DNA from: an uncultured Bacteroidia bacterium
GTDB lineage: Bacteria; Bacteroidota; Bacteroidia; Bacteroidales; Prolixibacteraceae
NCBI GenBank assembly: GCA_903923905.1
Contig: CAIXZH010000115.1
Span: 26,546-90,545, forward strand
Reading direction: 5' to 3'
Length of the DNA: 64,000 nucleotides
Shown: positions 25,716-33,285 of the stretch, one piece after another
How positions within the stretch are numbered: position 1 is the first letter of the stretch
Layout of the letters: each line of letters starts with the position of its first letter
The notes under the pieces: model-generated
Database searches by the model: none
What the model saw: only the letters and a program-made list of their open reading frames with translations
Told to the model about the DNA's origin: nothing
Translations under genes and position numbers: made by a program

Positions 25716-26227
25716 TTTCAACAAAATATTCAGAGTTTTTGCTATATTGTAATTCGTGCTTAGAAAACACGGAAATACATATCATCTTTTAAGTAAAAAA
25801 TATTTACGTAACATTAAAAGATATACTGTATTAATTTTGCTGTAAATATATGCAAAACTTTAAAATCTGTCTACAAATTTACTACAAGATAATCCTATAT
25901 TATGATTATTCCTGGCAAAATTGATTTTAAAATAAGGCGATCAGGCAGAATTAAAAATTCAATCCATTAATCAAAGAACGAAAATAAAAAAAAACAGACA
26001 TGGCATTGTTATAATCATGGTACTAATTATTACCGGATTATAATTCCTTATCGATTAGTTTTCATCTTTATGCATCTTAGTTAATTTTGCTTCAAAATTG
26101 TTACCTGTTTTTAGCATTTATTTTTCATAAAAATAGGTTCCAATAAAATTTGATAAATTTTTGCTTGTATGAATTTTTTTGTTTTTCTTTGTGCAAGAAA
26201 ATTTTTAAAGATGCATACATTTAAATC
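25716..26227. other. AT-rich non-coding region between sigma factor and trp leader
   Basis: About 510 bases, very AT-rich, with no supported reading frame. It holds the likely sigma-factor promoter (25874) and plus-strand TAATTTTG matches to the -7 consensus at 25832-25839 and 26082-26089, whose use is unknown. Confidence 0.45.
25874..25881 (-). promoter_or_regulatory. Candidate -7 promoter element for the ECF sigma operon
   Basis: Minus-strand TAAATTTG, an exact TAnnTTTG match, about 160 bases ahead of the sigma-factor ATG. The -33 element is not obvious. Confidence 0.4.
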
Positions 26228-26336
26228 AATATGGCTTTGGTGGGGCAACACATTCCTCTGTTAGAGGTGAAGCCATATTGTATTTTTTAAAATATATCCG
26301 GCTTACCTTGTACAGGTGAGCCGGATTTTTTATTTT
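26228..26336 (+). ncRNA. Candidate small RNA with two hairpins and an intrinsic terminator
   Basis: AATATGGCTT (26228-26237) pairs exactly with AAGCCATATT (26270-26279), enclosing a smaller hairpin CCTCT/AGAGG (26255-26267). A second stem, ATCCGGCTTACC (26296-26307) with GGTGAGCCGGAT (26315-26326), is followed by a T-run and looks like a terminator. A weak -7 box, TACATTTA (26216-26223), would start a transcript at the base of the first stem, giving an RNA of about 105 bases. It could instead be an outer part of the trp leader. Confidence 0.5.
26296..26336 (+). terminator. Intrinsic terminator upstream of the trp leader peptide
   Basis: 12-bp stem (one T-G pair) with a 7-base loop (26308-26314), then TTTTTTATTTTT. 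It ends the candidate small RNA, or acts as a first attenuator. Confidence 0.7.
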
Positions 26337-26376
26337 TAAGCTGTACTTCTTGAAATAATTCAATTAACAAAAAAAG

Positions 26377-26439
26377 ATGAAGCAAAATTCTCAAAATATT
26401 CTGGTCTGGCGTTGGCAGGAATACTATTTACAAACGTGA
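26377..26439 (+). CDS. trpL: trp operon leader peptide
   Basis: A 20-codon frame, MKQNSQNILVWRWQEYYLQT, ends 30 bases before a strong terminator and 96 bases before trpE. Two Trp codons in three (residues 11 and 13) and two Tyr codons follow each other, the design of an attenuation leader: ribosomes stalling at the Trp codons when charged tRNA-Trp is scarce would prevent terminator formation. A conserved trp leader RNA in Bacteroidetes upstream of trp genes is known in general terms; I have not aligned this one to it. Confidence 0.85.
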   Translation: MKQNSQNILVWRWQEYYLQT

Positions 26440-26469
26440 ATGAATAACCTGGATAATGCCTTGTGCAAG

Positions 26470-26510
26470 AAAAACGGTTTATCGGATCACGATAAACCGT
26501 TTTTCTATTT
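26470..26510 (+). terminator. trp attenuator (intrinsic terminator)
   Basis: AAAAACGGTTTATC (26470-26483) pairs perfectly with GATAAACCGTTTTT (26491-26504); a further G-C closes a GATCA loop, giving 15 bp and a T-rich tail. It stands between trpL and trpE and must be read through for trp expression. I could not settle the competing antiterminator; CAGG (26416-26419) with CCTG (26448-26451) is one possibility. Confidence 0.85.
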
Positions 26511-26535
26511 TCAAAATTTTAATTAATAAAGAACT

Positions 26536-27945
26536 ATGAAAACATACAAATTTAAAACCAGTGTCAGAGAGATCCTGGCCGATACCGTAACCCCAGTAAG
26601 TGTTTATCTCAAAATGAGAGATATTTTTCCAAATGCGTTGTTGCTTGAGAGTTCCGATCATCACAGCCTTGAAAACAGTTATTCATTTATCTGTTTAAAA
26701 CCAGAGGCATCTATTGAGGTTGCGCAATTCAACACAATCCGAAAATATCCTGATGGTAAAACAGAGAATGGAAGAATTACCAGGTCAGGGCAGTTAGCAG
26801 AAGAAATGGAAGCATTTTTTAACTGTTTTAATTCAGAGCATAATTTGTCCGGACTCCCGGCAAATGGTTTTTTTGGATATGTTAGCTATGACGGTGTTCA
26901 ATACTTTGAAACGATCAAATTTAATCATCCGGTGAATTCTGCTTACGAAATTCCGGAGGTTCACTACTCTTTTTACCATTATATCATTGCAATAAATCAC
27001 TATCAGAATCGCATTCAATTGATTGAAAATCTTTTCGAGGGAGAAACCTCTTCTTTGAATGTCATTGAAGATTTACTGACCAGTCGCAATTTCGCAACAT
27101 TCTCTTTTGAACCTGTTAATGGCGAAAGCTCAAATATTACTGATGAGGATTATAAAGCGATGGTCACTAAAGGTAAGGAGCACTGTTTCAGGGGTGACGT
27201 CTTTCAGATAGTTTTATCAAGACAATTCTCGCAACAATTTCTTGGCGACGATTTTAATGTTTACCGTGCCCTTCGCTCCATTAACCCTTCGCCATACCTA
27301 TTTTATTTCGATTATGGGAATTACAAAATATTTGGTTCCTCCCCGGAAGCCCAACTTCAGATCAATCATCGAAAAGTTTCGATCAATCCCATTGCCGGGA
27401 CATTTCGAAGAACCGGGAATGACGAACAGGATCGCATGTTGGCCGAAAAGCTTTCGAAAGACCCTAAAGAGAATGCAGAACATGTCATGTTGGTCGATCT
27501 TGCCCGTAATGATCTGAGTCGCAATGCGACAGATGTTAAGGTGGAACTTTTCCGTGAAGTTCAGTTCTATTCGCACGTTATCCATTTGGTTTCGAAAGTT
27601 ACCGGTAAACTCCCTGAAGGAGCTAATCCGGTGCGTGTGATGGGTGACTCATTCCCCGCAGGGACACTTTCGGGAGCGCCAAAGTTTAAGGCGATGGAAC
27701 TGATAGATAAATATGAAAATCAGAACAGAGGATTTTATGGCGGATGTATCGGGTTTATAGGGTTTGACAATGGGTTCAACCATGCAATCATGATTCGTTC
27801 GTTCCTGTGTAAAAACAATACCCTTTTTTATCAGGCAGGGGCTGGAATAGTTGCTGCATCAGACGAAGAGAGCGAATTGCAGGAAGTTGTCAATAAACTC
27901 GCAGCTCTCAAGCAGGCGATAGTAATGGCAAAGGAAATTAAGTAA
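26536..27945 (+). CDS. trpE: Anthranilate synthase component I
   Basis: 469 residues, normal for TrpE. The N-terminal LLESSDHHSLENSYSF contains the LLES tryptophan-binding motif, so feedback inhibition by Trp is expected. The chorismate-binding core includes FQIVLSRQF, GSSPEAQLQI, NPIAGTFRRTG, MLVDLARNDLSRN and FPAGTLSGAPKFKAME. With TrpG it converts chorismate and glutamine to anthranilate. First structural gene of the operon, controlled by the attenuator just upstream. Confidence 0.96.
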   Translation: MKTYKFKTSVREILADTVTPVSVYLKMRDIFPNALLLESSDHHSLENSYSFICLKPEASIEVAQFNTIRKYPDGKTENGRITRSGQLAEEMEAFFNCFNSEHNLSGLPANGFFGYVSYDGVQYFETIKFNHPVNSAYEIPEVHYSFYHYIIAINHYQNRIQLIENLFEGETSSLNVIEDLLTSRNFATFSFEPVNGESSNITDEDYKAMVTKGKEHCFRGDVFQIVLSRQFSQQFLGDDFNVYRALRSINPSPYLFYFDYGNYKIFGSSPEAQLQINHRKVSINPIAGTFRRTGNDEQDRMLAEKLSKDPKENAEHVMLVDLARNDLSRNATDVKVELFREVQFYSHVIHLVSKVTGKLPEGANPVRVMGDSFPAGTLSGAPKFKAMELIDKYENQNRGFYGGCIGFIGFDNGFNHAIMIRSFLCKNNTLFYQAGAGIVAASDEESELQEVVNKLAALKQAIVMAKEIK

Positions 27946-27988
27946 TGGACTAGTCCGATTAAAATTAAACAAATTAAAATCACTGGAA

Positions 27989-28555
27989 ATGAAAATATTA
28001 GTTATAGATAATTACGATTCATTCACCTACAACCTTGTTCACGCTTTAAGAAAATTTGATGGGGTAACAGTAGAAGTCCGACGGAATGATGAATTGGCTA
28101 AAGATGAACCGGCGATTTATGATAAAATCGTATTTTCCCCCGGACCGGGTCTGCCGGAAGAGGCCGGTTCAATGCTAGCTGTAATTCGTGAATATGCCGG
28201 GAAAAAACCAATGCTAGGCGTTTGCTTAGGACATCAGGCAATTGGAGAAACTTTTGGCGGAACTTTGCAAAACATGAATGATGTCCTTCATGGCATTGCT
28301 ACCCCCATAACCGTTGTTGCCAAGTCCTACCTTTTTGATCATATTCCTGAAACCTTTGATGCCGGAAGATACCATTCCTGGATCGTTGAAAAAGAATCGC
28401 TTCCTGAAGTCCTAGAGGTCACCAGTATAGATCAGGAAGGTAGAATCATGTCACTTCAACACAAAATATTCGATATACAGGGTGTTCAATTTCATCCTGA
28501 ATCAATTTTAACACCTATTGGCGAAAAGATCCTTGAAAACTGGGTAAGGCATTAG
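27989..28555 (+). CDS. trpG: Anthranilate synthase component II (glutamine amidotransferase)
   Basis: 188 residues of class I glutamine amidotransferase. It shows DNYDSFTYNLVH at the start, the oxyanion region SPGPGLPEEAG, the nucleophile Cys in GVCLGHQAIGE (about residue 79) and the His-Glu pair in VQFHPESILT. It releases ammonia from glutamine for TrpE. 43 bases behind trpE. Confidence 0.95.
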   Translation: MKILVIDNYDSFTYNLVHALRKFDGVTVEVRRNDELAKDEPAIYDKIVFSPGPGLPEEAGSMLAVIREYAGKKPMLGVCLGHQAIGETFGGTLQNMNDVLHGIATPITVVAKSYLFDHIPETFDAGRYHSWIVEKESLPEVLEVTSIDQEGRIMSLQHKIFDIQGVQFHPESILTPIGEKILENWVRH

Positions 28556-28632
28556 ATTAATGAAGAAATGAAAGAATGAAGAATTAATGATTAGTTTAAA
28601 AATAGATTGCATCAACCTTCAATTTTATAAAT

Positions 28633-29625
28633 ATGAGAGAGATTCTGAATTACCTTTTTGAATATAAAAGGTTAACCAAACAGGAAGCTGAAGATATCCT
28701 AACTGAAATTACCGGTGGTAAACTTACCGATGCCGAGATTGCAGCCTTTATCACGGTATTCAATATGCGTACAATCAGCATTGACGAGTTGGAAGGATTT
28801 CGGAACGCATTGCTAAAAACGGCTATTCCAGTTGATTTCTCGGGTTTTGATACTATCGATTTATGCGGTACCGGCGGAGATGGAAAAGATACTTTCAATA
28901 TTTCTACTTTGGCTGCCTTCGTAGTCGCCGGAGCAGGCGCAACAGTAGCCAAACATGGTAATTATGCGGCTTCATCTGGTTGTGGATCATCCAATGTTAT
29001 GGAGTATCTGGGTTATAAATTCTCGAATAATCATGATCGATTAAGAACCGAACTGGATCAATGTGGAATTACGTTTCTGCACGCTCCGCTATTTAATCCT
29101 GCGATGAAAAATGTCGCTTCGGTTCGCCGGGCTTTGAGACTCAAGACTTTTTTTAATATGCTTGGTCCAATGGTGAATCCCAGCAGACCTCAAAATCAGG
29201 TGGTGGGAGTTTTCAGCCTGGAACTGGCCAGAATGTATAATTATCTCTACCAGAAGAGCACCGTTAATTACGCGATAATTCATAGTTTAGATGGCTATGA
29301 TGAGATCTCCCTTACCAGCGATTTTAAGGTCCTTACAAATAAATCGGACAGGATTCATTCACCTGACTATTTGGGAATGAAAGCTGTTAAGGTGGAGGAA
29401 TTGGCAGGCTCGGGAGATGTTCCCGGAACTGCAGCTATTTTTAAGAATATTCTGGAAGGAAGAGGAACCATTCCTCAAAATTCTGTAGTTATTTCAAATG
29501 CAGCTATGGCTCTTTCGACCTATTTCCCTCCAAAAGGGATGGAACAGTGCCTGGAAGAAGCCAAATCATCTTTGAGTGGAGGAAAGGCACTGAACGTTTT
29601 TACAAAATTAATTTCCCTTCAATGA
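28633..29625 (+). CDS. trpD: Anthranilate phosphoribosyltransferase
   Basis: 330 residues. The phosphoribosyl pyrophosphate site is seen in DLCGTGGDGKDTFNIS (about 76-91) and the anthranilate side in KHGNYAASSGCGSSNVME; FFNMLGPMVNPSRP is also typical. It attaches phosphoribose to anthranilate. Its TGA stop overlaps the trpC ATG (ATGA), so the two are translationally coupled. Confidence 0.96.
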   Translation: MREILNYLFEYKRLTKQEAEDILTEITGGKLTDAEIAAFITVFNMRTISIDELEGFRNALLKTAIPVDFSGFDTIDLCGTGGDGKDTFNISTLAAFVVAGAGATVAKHGNYAASSGCGSSNVMEYLGYKFSNNHDRLRTELDQCGITFLHAPLFNPAMKNVASVRRALRLKTFFNMLGPMVNPSRPQNQVVGVFSLELARMYNYLYQKSTVNYAIIHSLDGYDEISLTSDFKVLTNKSDRIHSPDYLGMKAVKVEELAGSGDVPGTAAIFKNILEGRGTIPQNSVVISNAAMALSTYFPPKGMEQCLEEAKSSLSGGKALNVFTKLISLQ

Positions 29626-30413
29626 GTACTATCCTGGATGAAATCGTTTCAAATCGGCACAAAGAAGTTCTGGTGCAGAAGCACCTTATTTCTGTGACCG
29701 AAATAGCGTCTAAAACCGATTTTAGTGCTGATCGCAATTCCTTGTCTGCCCGGCTTTTAGTTCCCGGGAGTAGTGGGATAATTGCAGAATTCAAAAGAAG
29801 ATCTCCTTCAATAGGGGTGATCAATGACCGGGTTGAACCGGAGATTGTTACCAAAGGATATGCAAATGCCGGTGCCTCAGGTATATCGGTGCTTACAGAC
29901 AGTCGCTATTTTGGCGGGTCCATTGCAGATTTTATAGCAGCACGTACCCACAATCCTTTTATTCCAATGCTCCGAAAAGATTTTATTGTGGATGAATACC
30001 AATTATTTGAATCAAGATTTCTAAATGCTGATGTTATCTTGTTAATTGCAGCTGTTTTGAGGAAAAAGGAGATTTCCCGTTTCACCTCAATTACACATGA
30101 ACTGGGAATGGAAGTTTTGCTTGAGTTACATGATGCAGGTGAAATTGATAAAATTGATAAAAATGTAGATATGATCGGGATTAACAACCGCAATCTCAAA
30201 GATTTCAAAGTAGATATGGATCGCTCACTTAAATTGCTCAGTCAACTGCCTGCTGAAGTCGTAAAAATCTCGGAAAGCGGTTTAAGTGACCCAGAAACAG
30301 TTGATTATTTGCGCAGTCGTGGCTTTAATGGTTTTCTAATGGGAGAAAATTTCATGAAGACAGAAAATCCAACTCTTACTTGCACTAATTTTATCTCCAG
30401 GTTAAAACTTTAA
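29622..30413 (+). CDS. trpC: Indole-3-glycerol-phosphate synthase
   Basis: 263 residues from the ATG at 29622, which overlaps the trpD stop by 4 bases; a longer upstream frame has no family similarity. TIM-barrel motifs: IIAEFKRRSPSIG (catalytic Lys), LTDSRYFGGS, PMLRKDFIVDEYQ, LLELHDAGE, IGINNRNLKDF and ISESGLSDPE. It closes the pyrrole ring of indole-3-glycerol phosphate. Separate from trpF here, not fused as in enterobacteria. Confidence 0.96.
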   Translation: MSTILDEIVSNRHKEVLVQKHLISVTEIASKTDFSADRNSLSARLLVPGSSGIIAEFKRRSPSIGVINDRVEPEIVTKGYANAGASGISVLTDSRYFGGSIADFIAARTHNPFIPMLRKDFIVDEYQLFESRFLNADVILLIAAVLRKKEISRFTSITHELGMEVLLELHDAGEIDKIDKNVDMIGINNRNLKDFKVDMDRSLKLLSQLPAEVVKISESGLSDPETVDYLRSRGFNGFLMGENFMKTENPTLTCTNFISRLKL

Positions 30414-30428
30414 ATAAATCTGGATCAG

Positions 30429-31067
30429 ATGACTCTGAAAATAAAAGTTTGCGGAATGCGTAATCCTGAAAATATCAGGAGACTGACTAAACTCAATCCT
30501 GACTTTATTGGCTTTATCTTTCATCCGCAATCAAAACGATTTATCGGTGAACAAATCACAGATGAAATTAAGTTGCTTATTCCGAAATCTATTCGAAAGA
30601 TCGGCGTTTTTGTGGATGAACCATTCGAAAGTCTGATTGAAAAATTCAGGATAAGCGAACTTGACATGGTGCAATTGCACGGCCATGAACTTCCTGAATA
30701 TTGTCAAAGACTTAGAGATCTGCATATTTCAGTAATAAAGGCTTTTAGCATTTCACCTGAATTCGATTTTGGGAGTGTTCAGCCTTATGAAAATGCCTGT
30801 GATTACTACCTTTTCGATACAGCGGGAGTTTTGAGTGGTGGAAACGGTCTAAAGTTTGACTGGAAGAGGCTGAAGCAGTATCAGGGGACCAAACCTTTTT
30901 TTTTAAGTGGAGGAATTCATCTATCCGATATACCGAACATTAAAAGCTTAGTCCACGAGAAACTGTATGCGGTTGATGTTAACAGCGGATTTGAGGCAGA
31001 ACCTGGGATGAAGGATATTTTGCAACTTAAATCGTTTATTAATGATTTAAGAAATAATCAAATTTAA
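30429..31067 (+). CDS. trpF: Phosphoribosylanthranilate isomerase
   Basis: 212 residues. The catalytic Cys is in IKVCGMRNPENI (Cys8) and the general-acid Asp in LFDTAGVLSGGNG (about residue 131). Other family motifs are FIFHPQSKRFI, VGVFVDE-like IGVFVDEPF and DVNSGFEAEPGMKD. It performs the Amadori rearrangement before TrpC. 15 bases behind trpC. Confidence 0.95.
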   Translation: MTLKIKVCGMRNPENIRRLTKLNPDFIGFIFHPQSKRFIGEQITDEIKLLIPKSIRKIGVFVDEPFESLIEKFRISELDMVQLHGHELPEYCQRLRDLHISVIKAFSISPEFDFGSVQPYENACDYYLFDTAGVLSGGNGLKFDWKRLKQYQGTKPFFLSGGIHLSDIPNIKSLVHEKLYAVDVNSGFEAEPGMKDILQLKSFINDLRNNQI

Positions 31068-31077
31068 AATCAATATA

Positions 31078-32265
31078 ATGAATTATCAATCTGACAATAA
31101 GGGGTATTATGGCACTTTTGGGGGTGCCTTTATTCCCGAGATGATGTATCAAAATATCAACCAACTGCAAAATTGCTATTTGGAGATTATCGAAAGCAGT
31201 ACATTCAAACAGGAATTCAGACAGTTGCTTGAAGATTATGCAGGAAGACCTTCGCCACTCTATTATTCCGATCGTCTCTCCGAACACTACAATACACACA
31301 TTTACCTAAAGCGGGAAGATCTGAATCATACAGGTTCCCATAAAATCAACAATACAATCGGTCAGATTCTGCTGGCCAAAAGATTAGGAAAAACGCGGAT
31401 TATTGCGGAAACAGGTGCCGGTCAGCACGGTGTTGCCACTGCAACTGTTTGTGCAAGGGCCGGACTGGAGTGCATCGTTTATATGGGAGAGGTAGATGTT
31501 GCCAGGCAATCACCTAATGTTGAGAAGATGAAGATGCTTGGTGCAGAGGTCCGGTCAGTTCAAAGCGGGAGTAAAACGCTTAAAGATGCCACCAATGAGG
31601 CGATCCGTGACTGGATTAACAACCCGGTTGATACTCATTATATTATTGGTTCCGTCGTAGGTCCTCATCCATATCCCGATATGGTGGCACGGTTTCAATC
31701 GGTGATCAGTGAAGAGATCAGAGTTCAGTTGAAAGCTAAGACCGGTCGGGAGACACCGGATTATGTAATCGCCTGTGTTGGGGGAGGGAGTAATGCCGCC
31801 GGAGCTTTTTACCATTTTCTGAATGATCCGGATGTTAAGTTGATAGCTGTTGAGGCTGCCGGGAAAGGAGTTGCATCCGGGGAATCAGCAGCTACCACCC
31901 AACTCGGCCGACCCGGTGTTTTGCATGGGAGCCGCAGTCTGCTGATGCAGACTGCAGATGGGCAGGTTATCGAACCTTATTCAATTTCCGCAGGACTCGA
32001 TTATCCAGGAATCGGGCCAATGCATGCCAATCTGTTTATAACCAAAAGAGCACAATTTCTGAGTGCTACAGATGACGAAGCATTAAAGGCAGCATTATAT
32101 CTTTCGCAAAAAGAAGGAATCATTCCGGCACTTGAATCGGCACATGCATTAGCTGCACTTGAAATGATTGAGTTCAAACCTGACGAAATAATAGTGGTAA
32201 ATATTTCAGGACGTGGCGATAAGGATATGGAAACCTATCTGAAATATTACCAATCCCTTAAATAA
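31078..32265 (+). CDS. trpB: Tryptophan synthase beta chain
   Basis: 395 residues, standard TrpB1 length. The PLP lysine is in NHTGSHKINN (about residue 85), with RPSPLYY and the GGGSNAAG phosphate cup at about 231. KREDLNHTG, ETGAGQHGVATA and the C-terminal SGRGDKDM are all as expected. It condenses indole with serine to tryptophan in a complex with TrpA. 10 bases behind trpF. Confidence 0.97.
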   Translation: MNYQSDNKGYYGTFGGAFIPEMMYQNINQLQNCYLEIIESSTFKQEFRQLLEDYAGRPSPLYYSDRLSEHYNTHIYLKREDLNHTGSHKINNTIGQILLAKRLGKTRIIAETGAGQHGVATATVCARAGLECIVYMGEVDVARQSPNVEKMKMLGAEVRSVQSGSKTLKDATNEAIRDWINNPVDTHYIIGSVVGPHPYPDMVARFQSVISEEIRVQLKAKTGRETPDYVIACVGGGSNAAGAFYHFLNDPDVKLIAVEAAGKGVASGESAATTQLGRPGVLHGSRSLLMQTADGQVIEPYSISAGLDYPGIGPMHANLFITKRAQFLSATDDEALKAALYLSQKEGIIPALESAHALAALEMIEFKPDEIIVVNISGRGDKDMETYLKYYQSLK

Positions 32266-32316
32266 TTTTTTCATTTTCAGCCGTTACCGGCATCAGTATG
32301 TCAAAATCAATTAATC

Positions 32317-33090
32317 ATGGAAAATCGAATTATATCACTTTTTCAAAGAAAAGACAAAAATATACTATCTGTGTATTTCACTGCGGGATACCCAAATCTG
32401 AATGATACACAAGCGATTATCTCTCAACTGGAGCTCAATGGGGCGGATCTGATTGAAATTGGAATGCCTTTTTCCGATCCTGTGGCCGATGGTCTGGTGA
32501 TTCAGCAAAGCTCCGAAATTGCATTAAAGAATGGAATGACTATTCATCTGTTATTTCAGCAATTGAAAGAGATCCGGAAGAGTGTTTCAATTCCATTGAT
32601 CTTAATGGGATACCTTAATCCGGTAATGCAATATGGGATCGAGAATTTTTGTAAGCAGTGCAGTGAAACCGGAATTGATGGAACGATTATACCAGATCTT
32701 CCACTGGAGATTTATGAAGCAGAATACAAAGTTTATTTTGAAAAAAATTCTTTGAGTAATATCTTCTTAATTACACCGCAAACGCCGGAAGAGAGGATCA
32801 GGAAAATTGATGCTTGCTCCAAAGGATTCATTTATATGGTCTCCTCCTCATCAACTACGGGGGCGAAAGAATCAGTCGGCAATGAACAAATCATTTATTT
32901 CGAGCGTATTCAAAAAATGGAACTGAACTCCAAACGATTAATTGGATTTGGAATCTCAGATATGGCTTCATTTGAAAGAGCTTCAAACTACGCTAATGGG
33001 GCAATAATTGGCAGTGCTTTTATAACAGCCTTGTCTGGAGAACCATCCCTGGAAAGAAATGTCTTAACATTTATGCAGAAGTTTCAATAA
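32317..33090 (+). CDS. trpA: Tryptophan synthase alpha chain
   Basis: 257 residues of TIM barrel. The catalytic Glu and Asp are in LIEIGMPFSDPVADG (about 46-60) and IDGTIIPDLPLE, and the phosphate site is near GFGISD and GSAFI. It releases indole from indole-3-glycerol phosphate and passes it to TrpB. Last gene of the operon; a weak hairpin at 33183-33210 follows. Confidence 0.96.
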   Translation: MENRIISLFQRKDKNILSVYFTAGYPNLNDTQAIISQLELNGADLIEIGMPFSDPVADGLVIQQSSEIALKNGMTIHLLFQQLKEIRKSVSIPLILMGYLNPVMQYGIENFCKQCSETGIDGTIIPDLPLEIYEAEYKVYFEKNSLSNIFLITPQTPEERIRKIDACSKGFIYMVSSSSTTGAKESVGNEQIIYFERIQKMELNSKRLIGFGISDMASFERASNYANGAIIGSAFITALSGEPSLERNVLTFMQKFQ

Positions 33091-33182
33091 AACAGATATA
33101 TTATGAGTTTTATTCAATAGGTAATTTTATAAATAAAGTTACATTTGCCGCAAAATTAAATTAAGACAAATCCACTTGATTC

Positions 33183-33210
33183 GCGTTTATGAACATTGCA
33201 GAATAAACGC
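33183..33210 (+). other. Weak hairpin behind the trp operon
   Basis: GCGTTTAT (33183-33190) pairs with ATAAACGC (33203-33210), 8 bp, no T-run. Possibly the 3' end of the trp mRNA. Confidence 0.3.
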
Positions 33211-33285
33211 CTGGTGAGGATCTGGAAAATACTGAATATTTCAATTCCTTAGTCCTTATATTGATCATTAATAAATAATATCCTA

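Noticed and set aside
29547..29621. N-terminal extension of the trpC frame inside trpD
   Set aside because: The ATGA overlap at 29622 gives the normal TrpC start; the extension is trpD in another frame.
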